From NCBI RefSeq assembly GCF_028389875.1, contig NC_084672.1:12387333-12451332 (forward strand): DNA of 64,000 nt. Direction: 5' to 3'. This DNA is from Rhea pennata. Lineage: Eukaryota; Chordata; Aves; Rheiformes; Rheidae. Below the pieces are notes generated by a model, which saw only the letters and a program-made list of their open reading frames with translations, searched no databases and had not been told where the DNA came from. Positions 51,701 through 64,000 of this stretch are shown here, piece after piece (within the stretch, counting starts at the first letter, position 1; each line of letters opens with the position of its first letter). The translations under genes and the position numbers were made by a program.

Positions 51701-53070
51701 CAGCTAGCCTTGGACAGTTAGAGCACACACGCTGCTTTTTGTGGGGCTTACTAGAAGTGTTAATGATGATATGAACCACTCCAAATATGATCAAAAGGAA
51801 TTTTTAGGTTTGCTATTTTCAGTGGAGTTCCTCTGCATGTTCAGGGAATGTGTGCTATGTCGCCAGTGAGATATACTTCATCAAAGCTGGATTGATAACT
51901 GTGGTATAGTCAAAATAGTCTTACATCTAAATCATTAACTCCTAAGCTGTTGTATATGGTCTTTGGCATCTTTCCAGGACAGGGAAAGCCTCCTGGCACT
52001 CTGATAAGTATATGCAGGTGTATCGTAAATACAACAGACCTGATATTTCTTTGGGATAATATTCATCAAAAAGATGAACTGGACATAAGCGAAACAGCAA
52101 AAGTGTAGTGGAACTGGAAAGGCTTCCTACAGCAATTTAAGACAGATTTAAAATATACTGTCCAGAATGGAAAATATTTTATGGATTCTTGCTCAGTTAA
52201 AAATATTTGTGCTTCTAGGATTCATTCGGAAAGGTGCTGAGTTCTCTGGCCTGATCCAGTCGTGGGTTTTGACATGCATTTATCTTCAAACTTGAGATGT
52301 TAGTATACTTAGAATTAAGCAAATGGTTAAGAGCCTTGCTGGAACTTGGCCCAGGCTTTCGGAGTTTAGTACTGAGAAGTGCACTGAGCTTTAAGCATAT
52401 TGTTTAGTCATATTAGTATTGTGAAAAGAAATCACAAATAATGGAATATTAAAATGCAGACAAAACGAAATTTCCTCTACTAGTTAAGAACTGTGTGCTA
52501 TTTCTACACCATTCAACTTTTACTACTAAAGTTAGTAATATAAGTTGCTCGTAATACAACATGTAAGTTCCTTGTAGAGCTGCTGAAGAGATTCAGAGCA
52601 GGGGCTTAGCTTAGGTTCCCCTGAGGACAATTCAGAACATCAACAGCTCTTTTTATTGTCTGTATAAAAAGCCTGGGGGATCTGACTAGCGATGTTAGAT
52701 GCCCACATTGGCTCATGTGAAAACATCCCTGTGTCATGCGCTTTATAAAAGTCCAGAGGAAGAAGCAACATGTAGCAAACTTGGGGAGATCAGACATCGC
52801 TGTTAAATCTCATAGAACCATCTCTTCCAAAATAGTGCATAAAAGCTGTCTTGACTCTTTGAGTCTGTTTTGCTTTGGACTTCAGTTGATTATATTTTAA
52901 TAAGGTGACTTCTATAAAATACAAAGTTGTACGTTGTTATTATCCTTGTATTCCAAAAATGCAGTGAAGAGCTTTACTTTTTCCTGTCTGGATCCATTTA
53001 GAGGAACACAGTGGAAGCTTAGAATGTGTTACAGCCCTGTTTGTTTATTTGAATGCTTGTGACAACATCA

Positions 53071-53137
53071 GGGGCTCAATCCTGCTGCATTTTGGAATTT
53101 TGCCATTGGCTTTACAGAGGAGGAGTATTAGGCCTGA
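53071..53137. repeat. Ancient interspersed repeat remnant
   Basis: GGGGCTCAATCCTGCTGCAT, then TTTGCCATTGGCTTTACAGA and AGGAGTATTAGGCCTG. The order (GGGCCTGATTCTGC...GCCATTGACTTC...GGAGCAGGATTAGGCCC) and the near-complementary ends match a repeat common in amniote genomes. Family not assigned. Confidence 0.55.
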
Positions 53138-56100
53138 TATACTTCAAATATTAAAAATATACTGGGGAGGGTTCTTTTTTTTTATGGACTCAGATTATGA
53201 GCAAATGAATGCTTTTTCTTCGAACAGAGTCATTTCTGTACTACTCTCTTCATGGCAGGAATTTTTGCATAATTTTTAATTATATTTGGCCATTATTAAA
53301 AGTTCCCAGAATTAATGCCATATGTAAAAATATCTTTCGCAGAGCCTCTCTGTGAGAGTGCAACCGCTGAAAGTGGTCGAGAGTGGTGTAGTACTATGTA
53401 TATTTTTTTCTTTCTAAATATTACAACGGGTGGAATGTTTTCACCAAGAAGACACTGCACCCCTTAGTGTGCCCCGTCTCTGGTATTTAGTCTAAATGGA
53501 AAGTAAATAACAAAGTGTAGATAGCAGTGAAAGTATGTTCCCAAAGCCTTATGTTGCATTTAAAGTAGTATTGCAGCATATGGTAGCTGGCAAACATTTG
53601 AATAAACTTGATTTTTGTAGCTGTCTTCCAAGAAACACATCTGTTGACATAGACATGTAGTTTCTGCAGCCCTGTAACATGAATGCATGTACAGTGTTAC
53701 AGCAGCACACTAACGGATGGCCAGGCTTGAAGGCCTGGAATGAGTATTCTTGCACACCATTTTTTCCCCTGAATATTTAACTTAATTATAAAAGATTGCT
53801 TCAGGCGGACATTTAACATATTCAGTCACAGAGAGACTTTTTACTTTCTTTAAAGTAATTGGAATAGATACATGTTTTCACTCTAATGTCTTTCAGTTTT
53901 AAAACAAAATTCAGTATCAGTGCCTTGGAGTATTTCTTTTCTGTGAGAGAGGCTGAGCTAAATGGATGAGAAGTTTTTTTATTTTTAAAAATAAAGCTAC
54001 AGGGGCAGTTGGACTATACAGAATTACTACGTGTGATTTAAGATGGGTTATAATACTTTGCAATATAATCAATAGATCTCTGGATCTGAACTCAGTACTA
54101 AACTCAGTCTGTTATTTAATGCCAAAAAACATTTTAAGGTCTTGTGTATGTGAAGGTTTTATCCGTTGTTCTGTTCCTTGCAAATGCACAGCTATCTAAC
54201 CAGTCATATATCTCTTTTCCTATGCTTTGTGCATGTCAGCATATCATATAGCATGTTTTAAAATGTTTCTTCAGATACATGCTTGAAGCTTAATCAAGAT
54301 CCATAAATGATTCAGTACATATGGGCTTAGGTCTCTTGTGAGATGTGAGGACTCCAACTTTGTAGATGAAGCTGAACATTTACATTATCTTCTAAATTGA
54401 GTTTTGATTTCAGTCAGATCCAAAGTTTTCATTCAATTATTTGGCAGCCCCTTCAGTATTTCTGTTCCTTCTTGATTGGCTGCTTAGGCACGGTCCTTTA
54501 GATGTGCACAAGGTATTGGACTTCTTGTTTTGTTTTGATTTGATTTTAGCTGTAGCAGGTAGAGATCCTTACAAATTTGAACACAAATTGAGGAGCTCAT
54601 TTTTGATTGAGGTAGAAGTAATAAGGTTTTTAACTAGCAATTGCGTAAGTTAATGCAGGCAGATTTATAAATCATAATACAAGAATTTGGCTGAAAAAAA
54701 TGCACTATTCTCATTTTTAAATCTGATTCTTGTGTGTAGGACTTGAAGGGACTTGCATGAAAATCACTGCATTTGTTTTCCTGTAAAGAGGTGTGCTGCA
54801 GAGCCCGCTGCGGTGCCGGCAGAGCACGCTGGCAGCCCACGAGCACCCGTGTCGCGGCACAGCAGCTCGCTTCTGCTTTCCCTGCAGGCAGGGGCCAAAC
54901 TCAGGTCGGCTCTGCTTGTGCAGGATCCGGCTTGTGGTACCTGCGAAACAAGGAGTGAAGGCCTGCCCTTGTGTCGGAAGGTTTTGCTGAAATTATATAA
55001 GCAACGAGATGTCTGTGGTGGTTTGGTTACGGGAGGTTACATCAATACATACATGATTTTTACGTACGCAGTGCAGGCAGTTGGACGGCTCATGCTGCCA
55101 GGTCTGTACTCTGGGGAGAATGGGGAAGAATCTGTCTGATGTCTTGTACCACGAAAATCGAATTTTTTCATGTGCTGAAAGCCCCACTGACCGTGTACTG
55201 ATTTTAGCTGTCACTGCAGCACTGCATCGAGACCTTCAGAACGAGTGGCTTTAAGCAATTCTGTCTTGTTACCACTGCAGACATCCCATTTACCCAATCT
55301 CAGCTATCTCCCAGTTCGTGGGTCGCAGCTTAGCTTCTAGAACATAAAATCAATTAACATAACTAATTTCTCACATGGAGCTTTCCATGGGAAAGGTGCT
55401 TTTTTAAATGGTAAATCCTGGAGTTGAGTATGATCAGAGAATGAGTAACTGAAGCTGAGAACTTATCTAACAGTGCCCACTTAGCCATTTATGGAGAAGA
55501 ATGTTCCTTCTTCTCTGGGCCACTATGTGCTTTGATATAAGAAAGCACAGCTACCTAAAATCCTTTGATTTGTTGCAGTGAAAATAAATGTTTTTTTTGT
55601 GAATCACCCTGAAATTTTATATGAATATTTTCCATTTAAGCCTTTTTTTTTCTTATTGAGCTAGTAAGCTGAAATTTTTTTTACAGTTGCAACAGAAAAA
55701 TGAAATACCAATATATATGATCACCGAATACTCAAATTTGAGAGTTATGGAGTCTTTTTTTTAAGTTCTAGTAAATATCCTAAAACTTTCATGATGGTCA
55801 GTTCTAACAAAGAAAAGAGAACCTCTTTTGAAACGTCGTAGATCATACCTAATGCAAGGCTAAACTGACAAGAGCATTTCCAAGTAAAACAATTCTTTTA
55901 TGTAGGTCAACTGCAAAATGCTTGACGCTAATGAAAATATATTTTAAGCAGAAGTGGTCAAATTGGTCAGTATAACTGTTTTGTTACATGTAAATTCCTG
56001 TGCAACTTAAAACAGATTGATGGTAAAATCTTCTGTATAAAAGTTATTACAGTTTTCTGTAGTGATCTGCTGTATTTAGAAAGATAACTCATATGCTATC

Positions 56101-56465
56101 TCAGCATAAAAGTTGCAAAAATTTGTAGGAAGTAACTATCGAAGAACAACCGTAGCAACGGTCACATTCACACTTCCAATTGGCCTTAGGAGGTTCCAGA
56201 ATAACGATTGGGTGGTTTTATATATTTTTTCGGTGACAGCTTGTACGATTTGGCACTCCAGTGAAATGCTGTAGGAAAAGAAAAGAGGCCTAAATAAGGT
56301 CTGAAAAGAAAGAAGCCCTAAGAGAAAGATCACTCTCCAAACTCTGCTCTGCTGTAAAACAGAATTTAGCTTTGCATTTCTTATCCAGAAAAAAGCTCCT
56401 TAGAGGAAAAAAAAAAAAAAAGAATTTTCTTAAGCAAAGAAACCAAAATTAAGTAATTAAAAAGG

Positions 56466-56509
56466 TACTTATTAAAAAGCTAAATAAAAGCTAAGCTTTT
56501 TAATAAGTA
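56466..56509. repeat. Perfect 16-bp inverted repeat (AT-rich hairpin)
   Basis: TACTTATTAAAAAGCT (56466-56481) is the exact reverse complement of 56494-56509, separated by 12 nt. It lies in a strongly AT-rich intron stretch, next to a TG/TA simple repeat (56552-56580). Function unknown. Confidence 0.85.
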
Positions 56510-58437
56510 AAAATACTCATTAAGAAAATGATGTGAAAGCTATTAAAAATGTGTGTGTATGTGTGTTTGTGTGTGTGTGTATTAAGAACAGAAATATGTA
56601 ACTTGTAAACAGTTGATTTTTGGTTGCAATCCTGCCATTTAACTTATGTCTGTTGTTAGCATTACCCAGGCTAAATTAGCGTAAGTATGTTAATTTAACT
56701 GCAGCTACATCTTCAGTCTGCTGTGCAGACATACGCTGTTAATCCTGATTTCTTTTCAAAGTAGTGTAATTCAGGTTGCAGCTCCCTTCTGAAGGGGTGG
56801 CTGTGCGCTGTCTTCCTTGACCCCGAGTGTTTAACTTGAGTAAGTCTGGTTTACCAAATGGTCCTGGTCATGTTTTATAATTGGCCTATGTTCCTCGTTT
56901 CTGTTTTCTGTGAAGTTTACCACCCCGTAATCATCAAAAATTTCAGTGGCATTCCTGTTTCCTCCTTACTCCTTGGGATGAATAGTCTGCTACGACCCTC
57001 TAATACTTCTTGTTTCAACTCGGTGGTACTGACTGCAGCAGAGGAGAAGGGAGCGGGGTCGAAACCTGCCTGCCCGTGCCTCTCCCCCCCTGCCAGCGGG
57101 GAGGCCATGCGGTGGTCTGGCACGGAGGCTTCTGGGCAGGGGAAGGGCCCCTTGCTGGCGTCGCAGCACTGAGGATGATTTCAGTGGGATTTTATTGTGC
57201 TTCTTGACTTTTGATTTCTCCTGTTCTTGTGTGCGCAGCAGTCCCTTAGTGCTGACTGGCCTCAAGGTCACGCCATCAGTTGTGCTGTAGGTCCTTTCAC
57301 GTGGGTCCCATTGCTTTCGATCTCTCCACTGAATCTACTGACAGATGAGTTTCCAGCAAGGCTGGGGGAAGCAGTGCATCTCCAGCAAAAACAGCACAAT
57401 AAAATTCACAGCTACTACATAATGGGGTGACTTCTACATATCAAAGAATGTGCTTAATTAAAAAATAATAATTACAGGGGAGAGAAGACAATTTCTAACT
57501 ATATTTCAGCTTCTGCAAAGTGTGTTAAAATTCATGTTTGTCTGTGCTTTGTAACACCTTCAACTGTGTCATTCAAACCATTTAGCCAATTAAGGAAGGT
57601 CCTGTGCTGACATTATCACATCATTCATAATTGTGGATGTTCTGCATTTCTTCTTATTTGTGTGTTATACTATGCAGAGGGTGTTTTTCCTGTGGCAACT
57701 GTTAATGGGGAGCCAGACAATGAAAGCACATTTTTCACTGATAATTCCTAGTGAACTTGCCTAATAAAATTTTAAAAAGAACTGCCAATTAAATATATAT
57801 ATAATATAAGCTGACAAAATTACAGTGGTTCATGGAGTGGTGGAGTAGGGAATGCTCTCAACTACAATTAACACTAGCAAGATGTACGTTTGTAAACCTC
57901 TCTTTTATGAATGTGAGAATGAACTTCAAAAAAAAATTTTTTTTTTTTACTTTGGAGTTGCATATTAGATGTGCATAAGTGTTGTTTATGCACAAATAAA
58001 TAAATGTATGTGTGTATACACACTGCAAACACAGCTACGCACAAAGCTGTGCACAGGTAGGAGCATATTCACATGCAGGGTGCTGGCATCTTCAACAGCT
58101 TGCTTTCACTTCCAGATGGTTGAAGGATGGAGGTAGGTAAGAGCTGTGGCAGGGCAGGTGGTAGTGCTGTGGCATTCAGCTGATCTTCTGTATCAACCCG
58201 TAAGGTGTATCTTAACTATCGAGGCAGCTGAATCTCTACAAGCTACAAAAACTGCCTATGTGCGTTGCCAGCAATAGGTGTTAGTATCTGGGATAGAAAT
58301 GCAAAGACCAGCTTTCAACATCATTACATCACACAACAGCCTTCTGAATTCTATTCCAAGCCTAATAGAAGGAGATTTGGTCCAAAACTGAAGGAAGCCT
58401 TTAGGTCTTAACTGGAAATGCTCCCCTTAGATACTAC

Positions 58438-58441
<4 letters not shown>

Positions 58442-58469
<28 letters not shown>
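58442..58469. repeat. Poly-A tract (28 A)
   Basis: Uninterrupted A run. No SINE or LINE body is recognisable immediately upstream, so it is listed only as a simple repeat. Confidence 0.9.
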
Positions 58470-60560
58470 CTTCTTTCAATTGTCTAGTTAATGTTCCCTG
58501 TGGCATCGCCTGTATAATAAGAGAACGACATGACTGACTGATGCTATCTGTGAAAACAGAATCCAGGAGTTGTTTGAAGAAAGCAATCTCTGTGAAATAA
58601 TGTTGCCAATGATAAAATGTTTTCTGAAAATATTGGTCATACTGTTTGTTATTCATACTCAAAGCTTTTGAGGATTATAGTGGAAACTAAGCTTCATTCT
58701 TATTTTTCTTTCTCTGTATCTTTAATTATAAGAAAGAGCAACTAGTATGTCTGAAATAGAGACAAAGCAGTTCCTACATGGGAAGTTAAGGGTTAGTTAA
58801 ATGTTGAAACTGAAAATGTGTGTTGCCTGACAGTATGTTACATGTTTCCACGTAACAGCCTGGTTTTAGCATATGAGGGAAAATTGCTATGAACTTCTTC
58901 TATCACCGTGCTCTTTATCACTGCTGAGCAGGGAGGCTCCATCTGTTGAGCTATGTGCAAATGGAGCTGTGTTGCAGCCCACCAAATAAAATAATTCTTC
59001 TTGGAGGCTTTTTACCTGGAAGGAGTGGGTGTTTTCTTACTATGATCCTTGCATGTTGTGGCTGATTTCTGTCATGCAGTCAGCGTAACACTAGTGAGAA
59101 AGAAACTAACCTGTCATTTTCAAATGATAGTCAGTGATGTGCGAGAAACTACATACTAGAGATGCAGGCATCCCAGGAAGGACTCGCTTTGTTCTTTCTT
59201 GGTGCTTACATTGGTTCTGGAAACCCTATTTGTTCTCCTCCCTGCATTTGCTGGAATTATTTGAGATCTGGCTTCCTACTGTATCACAGTGATGTGTTTG
59301 ACACTTTCCCATCTTTGCCAGGTGATCCATTTGTGCAGTCTCTGGCATCCCCTTAGTAACTGCAGGTGCATTCTCAGGGGAACTTTCCTACTTGCACTTG
59401 ACACTGGCTATACTTGCCTACTTGTCACATGTAACAGAAGGAAAAGATCTATTTTCTAGAGGCCATTCCAGAGTCCACCCTGTAAATGGCTTCACAGTGA
59501 GGTAGCTGATGCACACTGTTTGTGTGTGGATATGTACTTGCTAACTCAATTTTTGGGGAAAAGGAGGACAAATACAGAATAGAATTCATATTACCTAGCT
59601 GCTCGGTGTTATCTAACTTATGGCTCTGTTCTTCCACTGAATTTGAACAGAGGCTGCAATCTAGACAGAAATTACAGACAGACTTAAAAAATATTTTCTT
59701 TTGCTCTGAAGGCAATTGCTGTAGCTTTGCTGCTGTCTTTCTTCTTCAAAAGTGAAAGGTAGGAAAAGAAGAGACATCTTTCTGTTAAGGATACTAACTC
59801 AGTGGTAGCTTTTTAGAGCTTTTATGCCACATCAGCTCTTAGCCCTAAGAATAAGGAAGCCAAAACTAGTTCAAAAAATCTTTAGTACTGCACTGAGCTT
59901 TACTTATTGCACAAGAGAATCTATCCCAAATCAGAAAAGATGAGATCTTATGCAGAGTAAGAAAACTGTTTACTTTCTTTTGCTTTTCTTGTGTTCTGTA
60001 GAAATTAAAATTAGAAGCCAACATGAAACTGAGGAATGCATTTTTTTGTTCTTGCTTAGTGATTGACTTCAGTTACTTCAAATACATAGTGGTAATCTAC
60101 AGATTCATAATTCTTCTAATGCTCTCGGTGTTGCACGTATTTTGCTTGTATCATGTGGTTCTTAACAGTGCTGCAAAAAAGGCTTCACCATCCCACTTCA
60201 CTATGAGATTATAATCTGAAAACACTAGTACCTTGTAATCGATACAGCTGAATAATGCACAAGCTTTGAGGCTTCTTCCACATTTTGACTGATAATTTCA
60301 TCTGATTTAGGAGGGAACTGGGTCTCTTAGTGAGGGAAGATTTTTAGGATCTAAAAAGCTCTTAAGTCTACTTAAGTTTCTGAGAACTAGGGCAAGAAAT
60401 GAGTAGACGTATAGTGGAAAGAGTATGCAGTGCACTATCTTTAAAGTGTAGTTAAGATGGATGTTAGTGAGACCTGTTGAACTGCTTATTCAAAGGCCCT
60501 CTGTGCAGGAATATTATGGCCAGACATCTTGGTTCAGCTGAGCAGTACAGTGACAGAATA

Positions 60561-60790
60561 CTACTTGAGCTTGAAATGTTTATAGGAGGTAATAGTAAAA
60601 CCAGCGAGCAATGAATTATAATTGTCCTGCTGGGATATGATGAAAGCCTTTATGCGAATCTCCATGTCCCGGTGGGACAGTATGGGTGGTAACTTGGAGA
60701 GGTTCGTAAAATGGTAGTATGACAGCTTTACAGTCGGATTAATATGGTCTTCAAAAGAAACCACAAGGTCAAAAATGACTTCCAGACTGC
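60561..60790 (-). pseudogene. Degraded LINE reverse-transcriptase fragment (L2/Jockey-type, not CR1)
   Basis: On the minus strand one frame reads LEVIFDLVVSFEDHI, then KLSYYHFTNLSKLPPILSHR and AFIISQQDNYNSLLAGF. It follows the thumb/connection block of L2-like LINEs (LGVxFDxxLSFxxHI, SSFYHLRNIxxLRPxLS, HAFVSSRLDYCNxLLxG) position by position. The frame ends at a stop after HFKLK, before the usual LQLVQNAAAR segment. Only about 75 residues survive. It carries no complete catalytic domain, so it is an inactive relic. It is clearly different from the CR1 copies in this window. Confidence 0.75.
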
Positions 60791-62475
60791 AGGCTTAAAA
60801 AGCAAAAAGATCTACCAATGAAATGTGCAGTTAAAAAAAAAAAAAGTGATACACAGCTGAGAAAGGAGAGTCGGTGTTAGATCAGTGTGGCATCAATGAA
60901 CTCTTAAGATACAATTTAATGAAGCAGATACTCTGGGTTGAATTGCACCAACAGTGGTGAATTATCACCATTACTTGATTCTTGAATTGAAGAGGCAAAA
61001 AGAATAATAAGGTGACAAGTTCTGAGCTTTTTGAGGGATTGAAATAAGGAGTGGGTAATGTTTTAATGCACTGGGGCAATATAGAAATGGAGGGTCATAA
61101 AGGAAAAGCAAGCAAGTGAGGGAAAAGAATGGAAGGGTAAGAGGGGATGTAGTCAAATATTTTTCTCTTCCTCTGAAGAAAAGAGCTGTAGAGAGCACTG
61201 AAGACAGGCTGAGAAGTTTAGATTGCTTATTAGACAGGGGAAACCCAGTGGAGATGTGCATTCCATTCATCTGAATGACTGTTCTAGTAAAAACATTAGT
61301 GAGACATAAGCACAGTCCAGGAATGGTAAATGATGAATGACTTAGCAAGCCACCTTGCTGGGTATTTAATCTATGTGGTTATCCAAATAATTGGAAATGC
61401 TTCACTTGGCCTGAGCCAGACTGGGCAAAATGAAGTACCATGCATTAAACCTTGTGATTTTTCAGCTCTCAGGTCCCAGCAGGAACCCAACAAGATTCGG
61501 CTCCGTGAAAGGTGATACTATATTAAACTAACAGTACAAGTTGTATCAAACTCTGTTCCAAATTCAATACAAAAAGTCATGTTTTTAGAAGGCATTTTAA
61601 ATATCGCACTAGCACTTCAGTTACTTGCTGATGTCCGTATATATATATAAAAAAAAAGCTTTCTACAGCTGCTAACTGCAAGGAAGATGAGAGGTCAAAT
61701 TGGGTTAGCGGAAATGAAAGACGTGCAGTGGAAGAAGTATTGATATCAGAATGTTTACAGAATTTGTCATTAAATAACTGAAGTGTTTTAATTGAAGGGC
61801 CAATTTAAAGCACTCTTTTAAAAGTTTTTTACTGTTTATGTGAAATTGATTTTTTTTTATTAAAGTGTACAAGGAAGTACTAATTTATTCCCCTCTGGAA
61901 AAAAAAAGTAAAGATGATGGCAAATCAATTTCAGTCTCCTATTGTGCAAGCCTCCTTGAGCAAGGGCCGGAGCCACCAAAGTGTATTAGAATAATTCTGC
62001 TATTCTTACTACAGTTGATTACAGTGCTCTGTTATAAAGGGTGGAGACACTTGGTTGTTCTCCAAAGAAAGTGAGTAATAATTGACCTAATGTACAGAGC
62101 ACATGAATAACATATTCTTTTGGTTAAAAAAAAAAATTTATGTTTTACAGGGTGTGCTAGAGTTCACATCCCTTTTTCACATCTTCCAAAAGATTTTAAA
62201 ATACTCAGCTGCTCTATTAAATTTCTAATTCAACAAATACTCAAATACAAAGTATGCATTAGATAAAGCTCTTGAGTTGAATCCAAACATTGAAAAATCT
62301 TTTAATCTGCCTTGAAAACAGCTGTTTAGATTTTTGAAAAGAAATAACAACTTCCTTCAGCCTATGTTGCTGATGTGTGCTTCAATCTCAAGCTGAGGAA
62401 TTCCTCTTTGTTACTCTGATGTGAAGTCTTGATGCTGTTGCAATGATTCTACTATCCTCAAAACATACCAGGAGT

Positions 62476-62548
62476 GGTGTCCTGGCCATGTTGAAATCAG
62501 TGGCAACACTTCCTCTGAGTTCAGTGTGATGGAGTACAGGATTTCACC
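62476..62548. repeat. Ancient palindromic interspersed repeat remnant
   Basis: Left end GGTGTCCTGGCCATGTTGAA with ATCAGTGGCAAC, right half GAGTTCAGTGTGATGG then AGTACAGGATTTCACC. The ends (GGTGTCCTGG and CAGGATTTCACC) are near-complementary, and the centre is the TTGAAATCAATGGCAAAACT...TGACTTCAATGGG type found in amniote repeats. Diverged; family not assigned. Confidence 0.6.
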
Positions 62549-63180
62549 TTTAATTGGCTCAGAAGATTGGAGAAGATTGGTGGTTTGGGGATCTGCAGTG
62601 CATAGCTATAGGAACCATCACTGAAATTTCCCACTAGTGCTAACATTGCCACTGTTCTTCATGTTTGTCTGCTGGAGGAATTCTTGTTTTGAGAATTCTA
62701 TTTTTTAATGTCTGAAATCATTTAAATTTAAATATCATATATATATCAGGTGTTTTCTATGCATATGTAACTTTTATTCCTTGTTCATAAATACTTGGGT
62801 AATCTTAGAAAATGTTATGTAGTGACTGCATTAAATGGCACAAATGAAATTTCTAGGCAACTGCCCATTGCATCCAAAGAAATACCAGAAGAGTTCAAGA
62901 TGGTTAACATTATTACAATGAACATCAAAGGCAGTAATGATTTGCCACTTACTGTAAACTATTGCCAAAACCCCATAGGCAATGGCTTATGTTTATTCTA
63001 CAACTCTTCATTTTGCTATGTCCGGGGGGTAGATTATACATGCATTTCACAAAAACAAAAACAACAAAAAAAGCATATTGGTTGTATATTCAAACATATG
63101 GGCACTATTTTAAACTCAGATGTAGAAGTTTTATATTGTTCAGGGAAATGAAGCCTGGATGAAATGTCTCTGTAACTCTG

Positions 63181-63253
63181 GAAGTGATCCAAAACCTACT
63201 GAAGTCAAAGGAAGGGACGCCCAAAGACTTGGGTGGGCTTTGAATCAGGCCTT
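63181..63253. repeat. Ancient interspersed repeat remnant
   Basis: GAAGTGATCCAAAACCTACT, then GAAGTCAAAGGAAGGGACGC and GGGCTTTGAATCAGGCCTTG. This matches the GATCCAAAGCCCATTGAAGTCAATGG...GGGCTTTGGATCAGGCCC layout of a palindromic amniote repeat. Confidence 0.6.
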
Positions 63254-64000
63254 GTAGTTGAAGCAGTCAGATTTTGTCAGCCAGGTTTCAAGGAGGTGTG
63301 TGAAGCTGTTGAGAAAGCAATTAGTTTTGTGCTGTGGTTCCTACATGTTACTATCCATCAGTAATTTTGAATAAAAGTAAGAAGTACTCAAAGGCATAAG
63401 CCACAAGCGTGAATGCGTAAGCAAAGAGGAGTTCATTACCTGTAGCTACAGGTTATGGAAAATACCGTTATTTGGAACTGTATTCATTTAACAGCAATTT
63501 TGGATTTCAAGATGATTAGTGAGATCTATTGTAATAGACTAAAAAGCAAACTAAATAGGTACAATCGCTTTAAGCTTTATAGTGTAGTCTGCTTTTCCTT
63601 TTTCACTTATGTGCTACATGCACAATCTTTCATGTGATACTCCCATGATTTCTGAAGTGTTTGCTGGTGTTAACATACATACTGGATAGCGCGTGAAGTT
63701 TGTGTATAGCACGTGTCCTCCAGCGGCTGCTGATGAAACGTAGGTAGCTCACTGAAATCTGAAGGAGAGCTTCATGTTCATTTTAGTGGGGTTTAGGCTG
63801 GGCCCAGATTTGAGCATATTTGGAAGAGTCGTGGGCTTTCCTTTCTCCCCTGAGATTACATCAGGTGTTTTTGGTGGTTGGTATTGTGCCCAGTTCGCAG
63901 CTGCGTGGTACTGATGTGGAGGCATCCTGTGCGCATGGGGCCCCCCGACATCAGCGACCCTCTGCCCCTCGTTTGGAGCAGGATGGGATCCCAGGCAGGC

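Larger units (their letters stand above)
48797..64000 (+). other. FBN1: FBN1 intron (5' part, continues beyond window)
   Basis: More than 15 kb after donor GTATGT with no exon I can recognise. The expected hybrid-domain exon (rich in Cys, after EGF domain 3) was looked for and not seen. In human FBN1 this is also a very long intron. Contents: worn repeats (53071-53137, 62476-62548, 63181-63253), an AT hairpin (56466-56509), a run of 28 A (58442-58469) and a LINE reverse-transcriptase fragment on the minus strand (60561-60790). GC-richer patches lie near 54790-54965 and 57040-57170. Confidence 0.8.

Noticed and set aside
54753..55139. 128-codon plus-strand open frame in FBN1 intron 5
   Set aside because: The first part is a GC-rich patch and the rest ordinary intron. 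There is no recognisable domain, and no acceptor/donor pair links it to the FBN1 frame. Kept only as a composition anomaly.
48797..64000. Search for the FBN1 hybrid-domain exon that should follow EGF domain 3
   Set aside because: No Cys-rich exon with a CQGQLSG-like or CEMCP-like product was found by eye on the plus strand. The intron most likely runs past the window end. A tblastn with FBN1 would settle it.
1..64000. CRISPR arrays, prokaryotic operons, phage or integron structures
   Set aside because: No regularly spaced repeats and no dense short-intergenic gene packing. The window is vertebrate genomic DNA.

Overview
This is a vertebrate nuclear genome window, most likely from a bird; a crocodilian or turtle is not excluded. 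It carries the 3' end of one multi-exon gene and the 5' part of a second, both on the + strand, with large AT-rich introns. A truncated CR1 retrotransposon is present, a CpG island of about 1.3 kb marks the second promoter, and there is no bacterial-style gene packing. The gene pair matches the CEP152-FBN1 neighbourhood of amniotes, where CEP152 lies upstream of FBN1 in the same orientation.

Region by region: 1-1417 is intron. 1418-4931 holds the last five coding exons of CEP152 (centriole duplication scaffold), which join in frame into about 496 residues ending at a stop at 4929-4931. Its 3' UTR runs to about 5340 with several polyadenylation signals. 5340-23500 is intergenic, with a MIR-like SINE remnant and a CR1 3' end. 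23541-24850 is the FBN1 CpG island, with a TATA-like box at its upstream edge and the first coding exon (ATG at 24473). FBN1 coding exons follow at 38527-38609, 39538-39636, 47034-47129 and 48701-48796. Lengths of the last four (83, 99, 96, 96) equal those of human FBN1 coding exons 3-6; the first is 12 nt longer than the human 164. From 48797 to the window end I see only intron.

The FBN1 part encodes the signal peptide, the N-terminal propeptide with its basic processing site, the fibrillin unique N-terminal domain and the first three EGF-like domains. The hybrid domain and everything downstream lie outside the window. CEP152 and FBN1 have unrelated roles (centrosome and extracellular microfibril) and are linked only by synteny.

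I found no unambiguous new gene system. The signals most worth a second look are a 205-bp near-perfect palindrome in a CEP152 intron (MITE-like), a pre-miRNA-like hairpin in FBN1 intron 1, and a degraded non-CR1 LINE reverse-transcriptase fragment in FBN1 intron 5. Others are several worn copies of ancient palindromic interspersed repeats and an open in-frame extension upstream of the FBN1 start codon.
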